Assembly (NCBI GenBank): GCA_003697015.1
Contig: RFGL01000437.1
Location: 1-32,988, forward strand
Direction: 5' to 3'
From: Acidobacteriota bacterium
GTDB taxonomy: Bacteria; Acidobacteriota; Thermoanaerobaculia; Multivoradales; J023
Length of the DNA stretch: 32,988 bases
The translations under genes and the position numbers were made by a program. This document shows positions 24,010-32,622 of the stretch, one piece after another (positions within the stretch are counted from its first letter, which is position 1; each line of letters begins with the position of its first letter). Below the pieces are notes generated by a model, which was not told the origin of the DNA, did not search any database, and worked only from the letters and a program-made list of their open reading frames with translations.

Positions 24010-24084
24010 CGGCGTGCTCAGGGGGGGCGTCCGCCTGCGGCGGGCGCTCCTGAAGGCGTCACGAGCCTACCACGCAGGGGCGGA

Positions 24085-27000
24085 TCAGAAGGGCCGCAGG
24101 GCCGCCAGGGCCGCCGGCAGGCGGGGATCGGGTCGCCCGCTCCCCATCGAGCCGCGGCGGCTCTCCTCCGCCTCCCAGGCCTCGCGGCTGAGGGCGGCGA
24201 GCGGCTCGAGGCCCCGCTTGTCGAGCGCCCGGTTGAGCTCGCTCACCGGCCCTTCGAGCAGCGCGTCGAACCGCGCTTCCGCCGCCGCCAGCTGGTCCTC
24301 GAGGGCGGCCTTGTGCTGGAGTTGGGAGGCGGTCGGCCGGCCGTCGTAGCCGGTGATCGCGGCGTAGAGGTTGGCCAGCCGCTCGCGCAGCTCCTGGCGC
24401 CCGGCCAGGCGCCCGCCCTCGGTCACCGCCAGGGTGCCGGCGAAGGCCTCGAGGTCGGCGCCGAGGGAGGCCAGCCGCGGCCGCAGACGGCGGTCGTTGG
24501 CCGGCAGCTGCTGTGCCCGTTCACCGGTCTGCCGCCGCAGGTCGGCGACGCGGGCGGCGAGGAAGGTGAGGTCGGCCAGCCGGTGGTAGAGCGCGAGGGC
24601 GGTCTGCTGCTGCAGCCGGCGGTCCTCCGGCGGGTGTGGGTTGCGCGGGTCGGCGACGACCGAGATCTGCCCCTCGATCGTCGTCTTGCCCTTGATCAGG
24701 CGCACCGCATAGGTCCCCTCCGGCACCCGCGGGCCGACGAAGGCCGGCACCAGGGTGGTCGACGGCGGCAGCCTGGGGGGCTTCAGGCTCATCGGCCAGT
24801 CCACCCGGTTGAGCCCCTTGCGCTTGGTCCCCGGCACGGTGGCGACCTTCTCCCCCGCCGGGTCGTAGATCTCCACCTTGAGGTCGCCGAAGACGTGACG
24901 CCGCTTGAGGTGGTAGACGATGGTCGCCACCGCGCCGGGGTTGGCGCCGACGTATTCGTCGTCGCCGCTGAAGCTCTGCAGGCTGCTGGTCAGCATCTGC
25001 ACCGCCGGCCGGGTGGGCAGCAGGGCGACGTCGGCCTCGAGGGTGGCGGCGCTCAGGTGGCGCAGCGGGGTGAGGTCGTCGATGACGTAGATGCCGCGGC
25101 CGTGGGTGGCGATGATCAGGTCGTGCTCGGTGGGGTGGATGGCGAGGTCGTGCACCGCCACCCGGGGAAGGTTGTGCTCGAAGCGGGCCCAGTTGCGGCC
25201 GCCGTCGAGGCTGACGAAGAGGCCGAATTCGGTGCCGAGGAAGAGCAGCTCGGGGTTGACCGGATCCTGGCGGATCACCCAGGCGTAGCCGTCGATCGCG
25301 TCGTTGGCCAGGGCGTGCCAGGTGCGGCCGAAGTCGTCGGTCCTGAAGACGTAGGTCGCCATGTCGCCGCTGCGGTGGCCGTCGAAGGTGACGAAGGCGG
25401 TGGCTTCGTCGTGGGGGCTGGCGTGGACCGACGACACCCAGGTGCCGGCGGGCACCCCGGGGACGCCGGCCACCCGATTGCTCCAGCTGGCGCCGCCGTC
25501 GCGGGTCAGCTGCAGGTTGCCGTCGTCGGTGCCGACCCAGATCACCTGCGGGTTCTTCGGCGACTCGCTGATCGAGTAGATGGTGGTGTTGTTTTCGGCG
25601 GTGGTGTTGTCGATCGTCAGGCCGCCGGAGAGGGCCTGGCGCTGGCGCTGGGGATCGTCGGTGGTGAGGTCGGGGGAGATGATCTCCCACGACTCGCCGC
25701 GGTCGCGCGAGCGGTGCAGGTACTGGGAGCCGAAGTAGATCGTCCCCGGCTGGGTGGGGGAGAGGTGGATCGGTGCGTTCCAGTTGAAGCGCAGCTCCTC
25801 CCGGCCGGCGGCGGGGTAGGGCTTGATGCTCTTGGTGGTCTTCAAACGGTTGTCGAATCGCTGCAGCTCGCCGCCCTGGTACTCGACGTAGAAGACGTCG
25901 GGGTCATGGGGGTCGGCGAAGGCCCAGAAGCCGTCGCCGAAGCCGATGTTCTCCCAATCCCGGTTCTCGATGCCGCCGGGGGAGCGCGACGGCCCTTTCC
26001 AGGTGCCGTTGTCCTGCAGGCCGCCGAAGACGTTGTAGGGCCAGCGCCGGTCGACGGCGACGCGGTAGAACTGGGAGATCGGCAGGGTCTTGACGTGGCG
26101 CCAGGTGGCGCTCCGATTCTCCGACACGTAGAGCCCGCCGTCGGTGCCGAGGAGCAGCTGGTGGGGGTTCTTCGGATTGATCCACAGGGCGTGGTGGTCG
26201 GGGTGGACGGAGAACGAGAAGCCGCCGCCGAGCAGGTTGCTCATGCTCTCGCCGCCGTCGGTCGAGACGGTGAGGAAGAGACCCGGCTTGTAGACCCGGT
26301 CGTGGTCGGTGGGGTCGACCACCAGCTCGCTGAAGTAGAAGGGCCGGGCGGTGACGTTGGGCGAGGCGTCGAGGGCGGTCCAGCTCTCCCCCAGGTCGTC
26401 GGAGCGGTAGAGGGCGGTCTTCGCCGCCTCCACCGTGGCGTAGACCACGCTCGGCCGCGACGGTGCCACCGCCACGGCGATGCGCCCCAGGTCGCCGGCG
26501 GGCAGGCCGCGCTCGAGGCGCTGCCAGTGCTCGCCGCCGTCGGTCGACCGGTAGAGGCCGCTGCCCGGGCCGCCGGAGGTGAAGAAGTCGGGATAGCGGC
26601 GGAACTGCCACATCGCGGCGTAGACCACGTCCGGTTCCTGCGGGTCGACGTCGAGGTCGGCGCAACCGGTGTCGGCGTCGACGTAGAGCACGTTGGTCCA
26701 GCTGCTGCCGCCGTCGGTGGTCTTGAAGACCCCGCGCTCGCCGCCGGCCGACCAGGCCGGGCCGGTAGCGCACACCCAGACCACGTCGCCGTCGGTCGGA
26801 TGGACGCGGATCGCCGCCACGTGCTCGCTGCGCTCGAGACCGAGGTGCTGCCACGTGTCGCCGCCGTCGGTGCTCTTGTACACCCCGTCGCCCACCGACA
26901 CGCTGTTTCGCACCCACGATTCGCCGGTTCCCACCCACACGACGTCGGGATTGGACGGGTCGACCTTGATGGCGCCGATCGATTGGGTGTGGTCGTCGAA

Positions 27001-27252
27001 GATCGGCTCGAAGGTGATCCCGGCGTCGCGCGACTTCCACACCCCGCCGGAGGCGGCGCCGACGTAGATCACCAGGGGATCGGTGGCCACCGCGTCGACG
27101 GCGGCGACGCGGCCGCTCATCACCGCCGGGCCGAGGGCGCGGGCGGCGAGGCCGCCGAAGGTGTTGGCGTCGATCGGGATCTCGGCGCTGGCGGCGACGG
27201 CGACGGCGGCGGCCAGGGCGAGGACGGAAGCGGTTCGGGTCACGGGGTGCAT
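24085..27252 (-). CDS. exported Asp-box (BNR/VPS10-sortilin-like) repeat protein
   Basis: A 1055-residue exported protein. Residues 1-23 are a signal peptide ending ASA. From about 45 to 690 it carries roughly ten Asp-box motifs of the form S-x-D-x-G-x-(T/S)-W, for example KSTDGGDTWQ, KTTDGGSSW, RSTDGGEHW, RSDDLGESW, SRDRGESWE, TRDGGASWS and SLDGGRNW, as in sialidase/VPS10/YCF48-type beta-propellers. The C-terminal third contains a beta-sandwich-like part (IYDPAGEKVATV) and then a helical segment (about 860-1030). Similar long proteins are common in Acidobacteriota and Bacteroidota and are often annotated as glycosyl hydrolases, but no catalytic residues are evident. The start is supported by GAGGAG 6 bases upstream. 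It probably acts at the cell surface or in the periplasm. Confidence 0.88.
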   Translation of the reverse strand: MHPVTRTASVLALAAAVAVAASAEIPIDANTFGGLAARALGPAVMSGRVAAVDAVATDPLVIYVGAASGGVWKSRDAGITFEPIFDDHTQSIGAIKVDPSNPDVVWVGTGESWVRNSVSVGDGVYKSTDGGDTWQHLGLERSEHVAAIRVHPTDGDVVWVCATGPAWSAGGERGVFKTTDGGSSWTNVLYVDADTGCADLDVDPQEPDVVYAAMWQFRRYPDFFTSGGPGSGLYRSTDGGEHWQRLERGLPAGDLGRIAVAVAPSRPSVVYATVEAAKTALYRSDDLGESWTALDASPNVTARPFYFSELVVDPTDHDRVYKPGLFLTVSTDGGESMSNLLGGGFSFSVHPDHHALWINPKNPHQLLLGTDGGLYVSENRSATWRHVKTLPISQFYRVAVDRRWPYNVFGGLQDNGTWKGPSRSPGGIENRDWENIGFGDGFWAFADPHDPDVFYVEYQGGELQRFDNRLKTTKSIKPYPAAGREELRFNWNAPIHLSPTQPGTIYFGSQYLHRSRDRGESWEIISPDLTTDDPQRQRQALSGGLTIDNTTAENNTTIYSISESPKNPQVIWVGTDDGNLQLTRDGGASWSNRVAGVPGVPAGTWVSSVHASPHDEATAFVTFDGHRSGDMATYVFRTDDFGRTWHALANDAIDGYAWVIRQDPVNPELLFLGTEFGLFVSLDGGRNWARFEHNLPRVAVHDLAIHPTEHDLIIATHGRGIYVIDDLTPLRHLSAATLEADVALLPTRPAVQMLTSSLQSFSGDDEYVGANPGAVATIVYHLKRRHVFGDLKVEIYDPAGEKVATVPGTKRKGLNRVDWPMSLKPPRLPPSTTLVPAFVGPRVPEGTYAVRLIKGKTTIEGQISVVADPRNPHPPEDRRLQQQTALALYHRLADLTFLAARVADLRRQTGERAQQLPANDRRLRPRLASLGADLEAFAGTLAVTEGGRLAGRQELRERLANLYAAITGYDGRPTASQLQHKAALEDQLAAAEARFDALLEGPVSELNRALDKRGLEPLAALSREAWEAEESRRGSMGSGRPDPRLPAALAALRPF

Positions 27253-27356
27253 CGGATCTCCTCGCGGGTCGGGGTCGGCCGTCCGGAGACGCAGCTCTCC
27301 GGGCGGCCGCTCGGGTCAGGAAAGAGGCGCGGCTCGAGCCGCTCGTCGCCGCCGGC

Positions 27357-28193
27357 TCAGCCCTGCGGCTCGGGCGTCGGGTCCGGGTCCTCGACCGGCT
27401 TCTCCTCGACCGCCGGCATGGCGAAGTGCTCGTCGGGGATCTCCGGATTGAGCTCGATGTGCTCGAAGGTTACGGTGCTGACGTGATTGCCGTTGAAATG
27501 CTGCTCGATGGAGTGGGCCATCATCAGGTCGCCGACCTCTTTGTAGTCGCCGAGGACGGTGGTGACGTTGATCTCGTTGCCCTGGGCGGTCAGGACGCTG
27601 TCCTCGCGCAGCTCGAGGAAGTACTCGGCGTCGAGGTAGAGGGTCCTGGAGTCGCCCGCCGCATCGGTCACCCGGATCTTGTAGACCGGCGTGCCCTCCA
27701 GCTCGTCCTTGCCCAGCAGCTCGACCTCGAGGCCCTTCTCCCGCCAGTCGACCAGCGGTCCGTCGAAGTCGGCCTGGTCGATCGCCTGCTTGAGCTGATC
27801 CTCGGCCATCTTCTGCGGCGCGTCGCTGCCGGTCATCATCGGCATGACGTACCAGCCGGTTTCGCCGTCGTAGGCGTTGATCACCTTCGTGCCCTGGATG
27901 TCGAGCTCGAAGTGCATCTTCTTCGGGCGCTTGAGCTCCACCGTCAGCGGTCCCTCGAAGCCGCCTACGGGCGAGCGCAGGGTGCCGGTCATGCGCACGC
28001 TCTGGACCGCCTTGAGCGCCTCGCGCCCGCCGCGGGCCTCGAGGTTCTTGGCGATGACCTGCTCCAGGGTGAGCTCGTTTTCGGCCGCCGGCGGGCTCTG
28101 GGCGGTGGTGGTCTCGTCCGCCCCGGCGGTGGCGGCGAACGCCAGAGAGCTCGCCAACGGCAGGAGGAGAAGCGGAAGGAATCTGGCTTTCAT
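27357..28193 (-). CDS. LolA-like periplasmic protein
   Basis: A 278-residue exported protein with a signal peptide (residues 1-24, ending ATAGA). The mature part starts LTLEQVIAKNLEARGGREALKAVQSVRMTGTL, the usual opening of periplasmic proteins with the LolA/LolB-like half-barrel fold. It continues with alternating beta-strands such as MHFELDIQGTKVINAYDGETGWYVMP. The C-terminal end (PVEDPDPTPEPQG) is an acidic, proline-rich tail. This group is usually annotated as outer-membrane lipoprotein-sorting-like, though the lipid or protein cargo is not known. ATG 28193 was chosen at the signal peptide start; an ATG five codons upstream (28208) is possible. It lies 104 bases upstream of the Asp-box protein gene on the same strand. 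Confidence 0.82.
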   Translation of the reverse strand: MKARFLPLLLLPLASSLAFAATAGADETTTAQSPPAAENELTLEQVIAKNLEARGGREALKAVQSVRMTGTLRSPVGGFEGPLTVELKRPKKMHFELDIQGTKVINAYDGETGWYVMPMMTGSDAPQKMAEDQLKQAIDQADFDGPLVDWREKGLEVELLGKDELEGTPVYKIRVTDAAGDSRTLYLDAEYFLELREDSVLTAQGNEINVTTVLGDYKEVGDLMMAHSIEQHFNGNHVSTVTFEHIELNPEIPDEHFAMPAVEEKPVEDPDPTPEPQG

Positions 28194-28353
28194 GGTCGTC
28201 TCGCTCATGGGCTGTTTGGGTGTACGGGCGCGGCGGCGCCAGGCCGGCGGCGCCCGGCGCGAGTCTACCGCATGGGCGGCAGCGGGTGGCAACCTTCGGC
28301 CGCGCTCTCGGCGCGCCTCTCCGGCCGGATCGTGGCGGGACTTCGCCGGCGTT

Positions 28354-29376
28354 TCAATCGTCGGCCGGACCGCGGACGACGATCTTGCCGAAGTGCTCGC
28401 CGCCGGCCAGGTAGCGGAGTGCGTCGGGGGCCTCGTCGAAGGGGAAGACGCGGTCGATGACCGGCTCGAGCCGGTGGGCGTCGAAGGCGCGGCACATCGC
28501 CTCGCAACCTTCGCGGTGGCCGACCAGGATGCCCTGCAGGCGCACGTGCTGCATCAGGATCGGGATGATCGACAGCTCGCCGGCGACGCCGGCGAGCACG
28601 CCGATGACGCTGATGGTGCCGCCGAAGCGGATCGCCTGCAGGCTCTGCTCGAGGGTGCCGGCGCCGCCCACTTCGACCACGTGGTCGACGCCCCGACCGC
28701 CGGTCAGCCGGCGCGTCTCGACGCCCCACTGCGGCGTCCTGCGGTAGTTGATCGTGCGCCAGGCGCCGAGCTCCTTGGCGCGCTCCAGCTTGGCGTCGCT
28801 CTTGGAGGTGACGATCACCCGCGCGCCCAGCAGCAGGCCGATCTGCAGGGCGAAGATCGATACCCCGCCGGTGCCCTGTACGAGCACCGTATCGCCGGCG
28901 GTGACGCCGCCGTGGGTGACCAGGGCGCTCCAGGCGGTGAGGGCGGCGCAGGGCAGGGTGGCGGCGGCCTCGTAGGAGAGGTGCGGCGGCAAGGGAACGA
29001 CGCCCTCCGCCGGCAGCAGGATGCGCTCGGCGAGGGTGCCGTCGAGGGGCCCGCCCAGGGTGTTGCGCAGGCGCTGGCGCGTCGGCGCGCCGGCCTGCCA
29101 GTAGGGGGCGAAGAGGGTCATCACCCGATCGCCGACCGCCACCGAGCTCACCCCGCCTCCCACCGCCACCACCTCGCCGGCGGCGTCCGAGCAGGGCACC
29201 AGCGGCAGCTTCTGCTTGGGGTTGTAGTGGCCGGTGACGGTCAGCAGGTCGCGGTAGTTGAGCGACGTCGCCCGCACCCGCACCACCACCTCGCCCGGCC
29301 CCGGGGTGGGGGCGGGGCGCTCGCTCAGCAGCAGATGGTCGAGGCCGAAGCCGTCGCGGATCTCGTAGGCCTTCAT
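28354..29376 (-). CDS. MDR-family NAD(P)-dependent alcohol dehydrogenase/quinone reductase
   Basis: A 340-residue medium-chain dehydrogenase/reductase. The GroES-like N-terminal domain includes SLNYRDLLTVTGHY (42-55) and PLVPCSDAAGEVVAVG. The Rossmann domain (about 140-290) has the nucleotide-binding stretch VLVQGTGGVSIFALQI with G-x-G-x-x-x-G-like spacing. The catalytic-zinc His/Glu and the structural four-Cys zinc lobe are missing, so it belongs to zinc-independent members such as quinone oxidoreductases and enoyl reductases. The start is supported by AAGGAG with 7-base spacing. It is divergent from the sigma-factor module across a 343-base gap. The substrate is not assignable. Confidence 0.9.
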   Translation of the reverse strand: MKAYEIRDGFGLDHLLLSERPAPTPGPGEVVVRVRATSLNYRDLLTVTGHYNPKQKLPLVPCSDAAGEVVAVGGGVSSVAVGDRVMTLFAPYWQAGAPTRQRLRNTLGGPLDGTLAERILLPAEGVVPLPPHLSYEAAATLPCAALTAWSALVTHGGVTAGDTVLVQGTGGVSIFALQIGLLLGARVIVTSKSDAKLERAKELGAWRTINYRRTPQWGVETRRLTGGRGVDHVVEVGGAGTLEQSLQAIRFGGTISVIGVLAGVAGELSIIPILMQHVRLQGILVGHREGCEAMCRAFDAHRLEPVIDRVFPFDEAPDALRYLAGGEHFGKIVVRGPADD

Positions 29377-29719
29377 CGCGCGCTCCTTCCCGTGCGCGGC
29401 GATGCTAACCGGATCCGTCCTCCGCGTCCACCCCGGGCGGCCGGCCCGCGCGGGCCGGTCGCAACGGGGGCGCCGGGTGCCGTCCGAGCGGTTTTCGGGA
29501 ACGGCCGCACAAACCCTTGCTTTCTCAAGCTGCCGCAGCGGGCCGAAAGCGGACAACTTTTTTTGTGCGTTCGGTACGACGTTGAATTCGCCGGTCTGGG
29601 TCCGTCCCCCCAAACGACCACGACGAAACGCCGGCGAGCGATGAGCCTGCGGGTCGTCGTGCGGGGGCAGGGACGCGGCCATGGGGGTCGCAGACCCGGG
29701 CCTCCGAGGGAGATGGATC
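29377..29719. other. divergent intergenic region upstream of the sigma module
   Basis: This is a 343-base gap between the minus-strand MDR gene and the plus-strand small frame. I see no gene I can support. The centre (about 29500-29600) is less GC-rich and contains a T7 run at 29560-29566 and a GGACAA/TACGAC pair 18 bases apart, a weak plus-strand promoter candidate. An ATG frame at 29641 exists but has no good initiation signal and reads through the next genes. Confidence 0.55.
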
Positions 29720-29809
29720 ATGTTCACGGACTTTCTGCAAGCGGTATTCACCTGGTGGGACGAGACGGCGCCGGCGAAGGCGCGGGCCGAGCTCGATCCC
29801 AACGGTTGA
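29720..29809 (+). CDS. possible 29-residue small protein upstream of the sigma factor
   Basis: ATG at 29720 to TGA at 29807-29809 encodes 29 residues: MFTDFLQAVFTWWDETAPAK, then an acidic end ELDPNG. The start has a GGGAG Shine-Dalgarno with 7-base spacing. The peptide looks like a short amphipathic helix with a Trp-Trp pair and is not obviously chance GC-coding. It ends 145 bases before the favoured sigma-factor ATG and 11 bases before an alternative GTG, so it would be the first gene of the sigma-TPR unit. I do not recognise it; a role as a small regulator or anti-sigma peptide is speculation. Confidence 0.5.
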   Translation: MFTDFLQAVFTWWDETAPAKARAELDPNG

Positions 29810-29954
29810 GGGGGGCGACGTGTCCGTGCCGGAAACGGCTCGGCGGAGGGCGCGCGGTGCCGGCGCGCCCTCTGCCGCGTCCATGGCGTCCGCCCTCGGC
29901 CCGAAGCTGATAGGCTCCATCGCCGGTCATTCCAAGCCAAGCGGGGACGCGAGG

Positions 29955-30509
29955 ATGCCGAGGAAAACTGCAGATTACGGCACAACAGATTACGGCACGA
30001 CGGGATCCATCGACAAGCTGCTGGTCCGCACCCGTACGGACCTGGGGCGGATCCTGGCGCGCTTTCGGGTACCGCCGGAAGACGCCGACGACCTGGTCCA
30101 GGACGTTCTGGTCCATTACCTGCACAAGCGGCGTCAGGTGCGCGATCCCGAACGCTGGCTCAAGGGGGCGCTGCGCAAGCAGTGCCAGATGTACTGGCGC
30201 AGCCGCCGCCGGCGCATCACCGTCGCCGTCGACGAGACCCTCCTCGAGCTGGTCGCCGAGCGCCGCGGACCCCGGCAAGAGCAACGTTTGTTGCGCCGGA
30301 ACCTGTCGCGGCTGATCGACAGCCTGCAATGGCGCTGTCGCGAGATGTTGCGCCTGCGGTATCATCTGGGTTACGATCGAAAAGAGATCGCGGTGGCGAT
30401 GGGTTATAAGCGATCGAGCATTGACAAAATCGCCCGCCGTTGCCTCGACGCCCTGGCCAGCCGCCTGATCGCCGCCAGCCACGGCCTGCCGACGCGCAAG
30501 GAAAGCTGA
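29955..30509 (+). CDS. ECF-type RNA polymerase sigma factor
   Basis: A 184-residue sigma-70 family member. Region 2 (about 20-86) reads ILARFRVPPEDADDLVQDVLVHYL and LKGALRKQCQMYWRSRRRR, the core-binding and -10 recognition part. Region 4 (about 115-170) reads MLRLRYHLGYDRKEIAVAMGYKRSSIDKIARRCL, a typical helix-turn-helix for -35 recognition. Size and layout fit ECF sigma factors. ATG 29955 has GGGGA 7 bases upstream; a GTG at 29820 would add 45 low-complexity residues. The next gene, a TPR protein, begins 1 base after the stop, so the pair is probably an operon in which the TPR protein modulates the sigma factor. The start region contains a tandem DYGTT repeat. Confidence 0.9.
   Translation: MPRKTADYGTTDYGTTGSIDKLLVRTRTDLGRILARFRVPPEDADDLVQDVLVHYLHKRRQVRDPERWLKGALRKQCQMYWRSRRRRITVAVDETLLELVAERRGPRQEQRLLRRNLSRLIDSLQWRCREMLRLRYHLGYDRKEIAVAMGYKRSSIDKIARRCLDALASRLIAASHGLPTRKES
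29971..30000 (+). repeat. 15-bp tandem repeat inside the sigma-factor gene
   Basis: CAGATTACGGCACAA (29971-29985) is followed by CAGATTACGGCACGA (29986-30000), differing in one base. It encodes a duplicated DYGTT in the N-terminus, is markedly less GC-rich than its surroundings, and could vary in copy number without breaking the frame. Confidence 0.85.
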
Positions 30510-30510
30510 C

Positions 30511-31842
30511 GTGACGAACCCCACCGAGCTCGTCGAGCGTCTCCTCGCCGGCAACGCTTCGCCGGCCGAGAGCCGCGGCGCGGTGCGCGCCCTGCTCCGC
30601 CACCTGCCGCCGGCGGCCGCGGCCGCCGACGCCCCCCCGCTGCCTGACGCCGCGCTCTACGATGCCGCGGTGGAACGGGCGGCGGCGGCCGCCCGCCGGG
30701 TCGAGCAGCAGCTCGCCGGCGAGGAGGCCCGGCTGCCGTCGCGCCTCGCCGAATTGGAGCGGCTGGTGCCGGCCCAGGGCTCGGACGACGGCGACCTGGT
30801 GCGCGTCGAGCAGCGGCTGGCACAGGATGCGCGCTACCACAGCTGGGCCCTGTGCCGGGAGCTGAGCCGCCTGTCGCTCGAAGCGACCTTCGACGACCCG
30901 TGGCGCGCCGTCGTCCTGGCGCGGATGGCGGTGGCGATCGCCGGCGCCCTGACGGCCGGGCCGGAGAGCGACGCCCTGCGCAACGACCTGCGAGCCCTGT
31001 GCTGGGGCCACCTGGGCAACGCCCAGCGGGTGGCCTCCGACCTGCGCGCCGCCGAGCGCGCCCTGGCGACGGCGCAGGAGCTGCTGGCGCGGGGTACCGG
31101 CGATCCTCTCGTCCGCTGCCAGCTGCTCGGTTTCGAGATCTCCCTCAGGAGCGATCAGTCACGATTCGACGAGGCCCTGGCCCTGTGCCGGCGCGCCGTC
31201 CACCTGGCGAGGCGGCTGGGGGACGCCCACCTGGAGGGCCGGCTGCTGAGCCAGCAGGCCACCCTCTACGCCTACCGCGGCGACGCCCACAGGTCGATCG
31301 CCAGCCTCGAACGCGGGGTGGCGCTGATCGACGTCGAGGCCGAGCCGCGCCTGGCGCTGGTGGCGCGGCACAACCTGATCTCCTACCTGAGCGAAGGCGG
31401 CCGCCACCGCGAGGCCTGGGAGCGCCTGCCCGAGACCCGGGCCCTGGCCGAGCAGCTCGGCCATCCTCTCGACCGGGTGCGCCTGCGTTGGCTCGAAGGT
31501 CGCATCGCCCTGCGCCTGGGGCGGGTGGAGGAGGGGCTCGCCGCCCTGCACGAGGCGCGCGACGCCTTCCTCGCCAAGGAGATCGGCTACGCCGCCGCGC
31601 TGATCTCCCTCGAGCTGGCCGTCTTTCACGCCGAGCGCGGCGAACGCGCCCAGGTGCGCCGCCTGGCGGAAGAGATGCTGCCCCTCTTCGCCGCCCGCGA
31701 CGTCCATCGCGAAGCCCAGGCCGCCCTCAAGCTCTTCTGCGACGCCGCCCGGGCCGAGAGAGCCGAGCTCGACCTCGCCCGCGCCGTCCTCGACTATCTC
31801 GAGCGCGCCCGCCGGCACCCCGACCTGCGCTTTCGACCGTAA
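30511..31842 (+). CDS. tetratricopeptide-repeat protein paired with the sigma factor
   Basis: A 443-residue cytoplasmic protein that starts at GTG 30511, 1 base after the sigma stop, with AGGAA 7 bases upstream. Residues about 90-430 form helical repeats with TPR-like pairs, for example LRALCWGHLGNAQRVASDLRAAERALATAQELL, then FDEALALCRRAVHLARRLGD and RLLSQQATLYAYRGDAHRSIASLERG. The N-terminal 60 residues (ELVERLLAG, VRALLRHLPP) resemble the position of the zinc-binding anti-sigma motif in related sigma-TPR pairs, but have no Cys or His pair here, so this may be a zinc-less version. No membrane segment is present. It probably senses or relays a state to the sigma factor; direct evidence is only adjacency and domain type. 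Confidence 0.85.
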   Translation: MTNPTELVERLLAGNASPAESRGAVRALLRHLPPAAAAADAPPLPDAALYDAAVERAAAAARRVEQQLAGEEARLPSRLAELERLVPAQGSDDGDLVRVEQRLAQDARYHSWALCRELSRLSLEATFDDPWRAVVLARMAVAIAGALTAGPESDALRNDLRALCWGHLGNAQRVASDLRAAERALATAQELLARGTGDPLVRCQLLGFEISLRSDQSRFDEALALCRRAVHLARRLGDAHLEGRLLSQQATLYAYRGDAHRSIASLERGVALIDVEAEPRLALVARHNLISYLSEGGRHREAWERLPETRALAEQLGHPLDRVRLRWLEGRIALRLGRVEEGLAALHEARDAFLAKEIGYAAALISLELAVFHAERGERAQVRRLAEEMLPLFAARDVHREAQAALKLFCDAARAERAELDLARAVLDYLERARRHPDLRFRP

Positions 31843-31896
31843 GCTGCGAGCCGCCGAACGCCGACCGCGCGGCGGGGAACCGCCGGGTGGGGGCGA

Positions 31897-31925
31897 TTGA
31901 GCGCGGGCTCCTCGTCTGGTAGGAT
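31897..31925 (+). promoter_or_regulatory. strong candidate promoter of the V4R-like gene
   Basis: TTGAGC (31897-31902), a 17-base spacer and TAGGAT (31920-31925) match a sigma-70-type promoter closely. The predicted transcription start (about 31932) leaves a leader of about 84 bases before the ATG at 32016. It shows that this gene need not depend on the sigma-TPR operon. Confidence 0.55.
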
Positions 31926-32015
31926 GAGAACGGTCTTCCACCAGCGGTCCTGCCGCGCGCTCCGCCGCGCCGTGGGGCGCGCCGTCGCCGAACGGGAGGA
32001 CGGGAGAGAGGCGAA

Positions 32016-32585
32016 ATGAACGACGCGGGCTCCGCCGCCGCGCCCTCGATCAAGGGCATGGGGATCATCATGCTGGTGAAAGCCCTGCGCCACCGCCGGC
32101 AGGAGGCGCGGGAGCTCCTGCCGGCGCGCCTGCACGACTACCTCGATCGTCGCGTCCTGCCGTCTTCCTGGTATCCCGAGGCCGATTACGCCGGTCTGCT
32201 GCGCGCCACCGGCCGGCTCTACGGCTACTCGCGGCCGGAGCACTTTCAGGACCTTGGCGCCGCCCAGGCGCGGCACGACCTCGAGCAGGTCTACCGGGTG
32301 ATGGTTCGGCTCGGCGATCCGGTCGCCACCCTCGAACGGCTGGAGGGCCTGTGGCGGCTGTACCACGACAGCGGACGCCTTCGCGTCGCCCTCGAGGGCG
32401 ACGCGCAGGCGGCGGTGATCATCGAGGACTATCCCCTCGCCCGCCCGGACGTCTGCGGCGTCACCGGCGGCTTCGTCGCCGAGGCCTTGAGCCTGGCCGG
32501 CGCGGTCGACGTCAAGCTCGCCAAGCTGCGCTGCCGGCTGACCGGCCACGACCACTGCCGCTGGCAACTGCGCTGGAGCGACTGA
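32016..32585 (+). CDS. V4R/TIGR02265-like sensory domain protein
   Basis: A 189-residue soluble protein, ATG at 32016 with GAGAGG 4-5 bases upstream. It starts GMGIIMLVKALRHRRQEARELLP and continues LPSSWYPEADYAGLLRATGRLYG, a pattern seen in single-domain proteins of the TIGR02265/DUF2378 group and in heme-NO/V4R-like domains. The end reads KLRCRLTGHDHCRWQLRWSD, with C-x8-C-x-W spacing like the C-terminal V4R motif (Cys...Gly-x-x-x-Cys-x-W). Such domains bind small hydrophobic ligands or metal ions and often regulate neighbouring biosynthesis. It has its own promoter and precedes the fatty acyl-AMP ligase-like gene by 282 bases. Family assignment is moderate. Confidence 0.6.
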   Translation: MNDAGSAAAPSIKGMGIIMLVKALRHRRQEARELLPARLHDYLDRRVLPSSWYPEADYAGLLRATGRLYGYSRPEHFQDLGAAQARHDLEQVYRVMVRLGDPVATLERLEGLWRLYHDSGRLRVALEGDAQAAVIIEDYPLARPDVCGVTGGFVAEALSLAGAVDVKLAKLRCRLTGHDHCRWQLRWSD

Positions 32586-32622
32586 GCCGCCCGCCGGGGG
32601 TAGGAGAACGCGCCCGGCGGCC

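Noticed and set aside
24010-24084. TPP riboswitch upstream of thiO
   Set aside because: I searched this gap on the minus strand for the conserved CTGAGA and ACC-TGA-type segments and found none; the gap is also too short.
22894-27486. Plus-strand open frame of 1530 codons
   Set aside because: It is antisense to thiS, thiO and the Asp-box protein, all of which have clear motifs. Its Val/Gly/Ala/Asp-rich composition is the usual shadow of GC-rich coding DNA.
29641-29719. Gene starting at ATG 29641
   Set aside because: No Shine-Dalgarno, Arg/Gly-rich translation, and it runs through the small frame and sigma gene in another frame.
29820-29954. Longer sigma factor starting at GTG 29820
   Set aside because: The extra 45 residues are low-complexity and unlike sigma N-termini. 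The start remains possible because GGGGGG precedes it, so I note it but prefer ATG 29955.
31866-31885. Terminator after the TPR gene (GGCGG, GGAA loop, CCGCC)
   Set aside because: The stem is only 5-6 bp and has no T-run; such stems are common by chance at this GC content.
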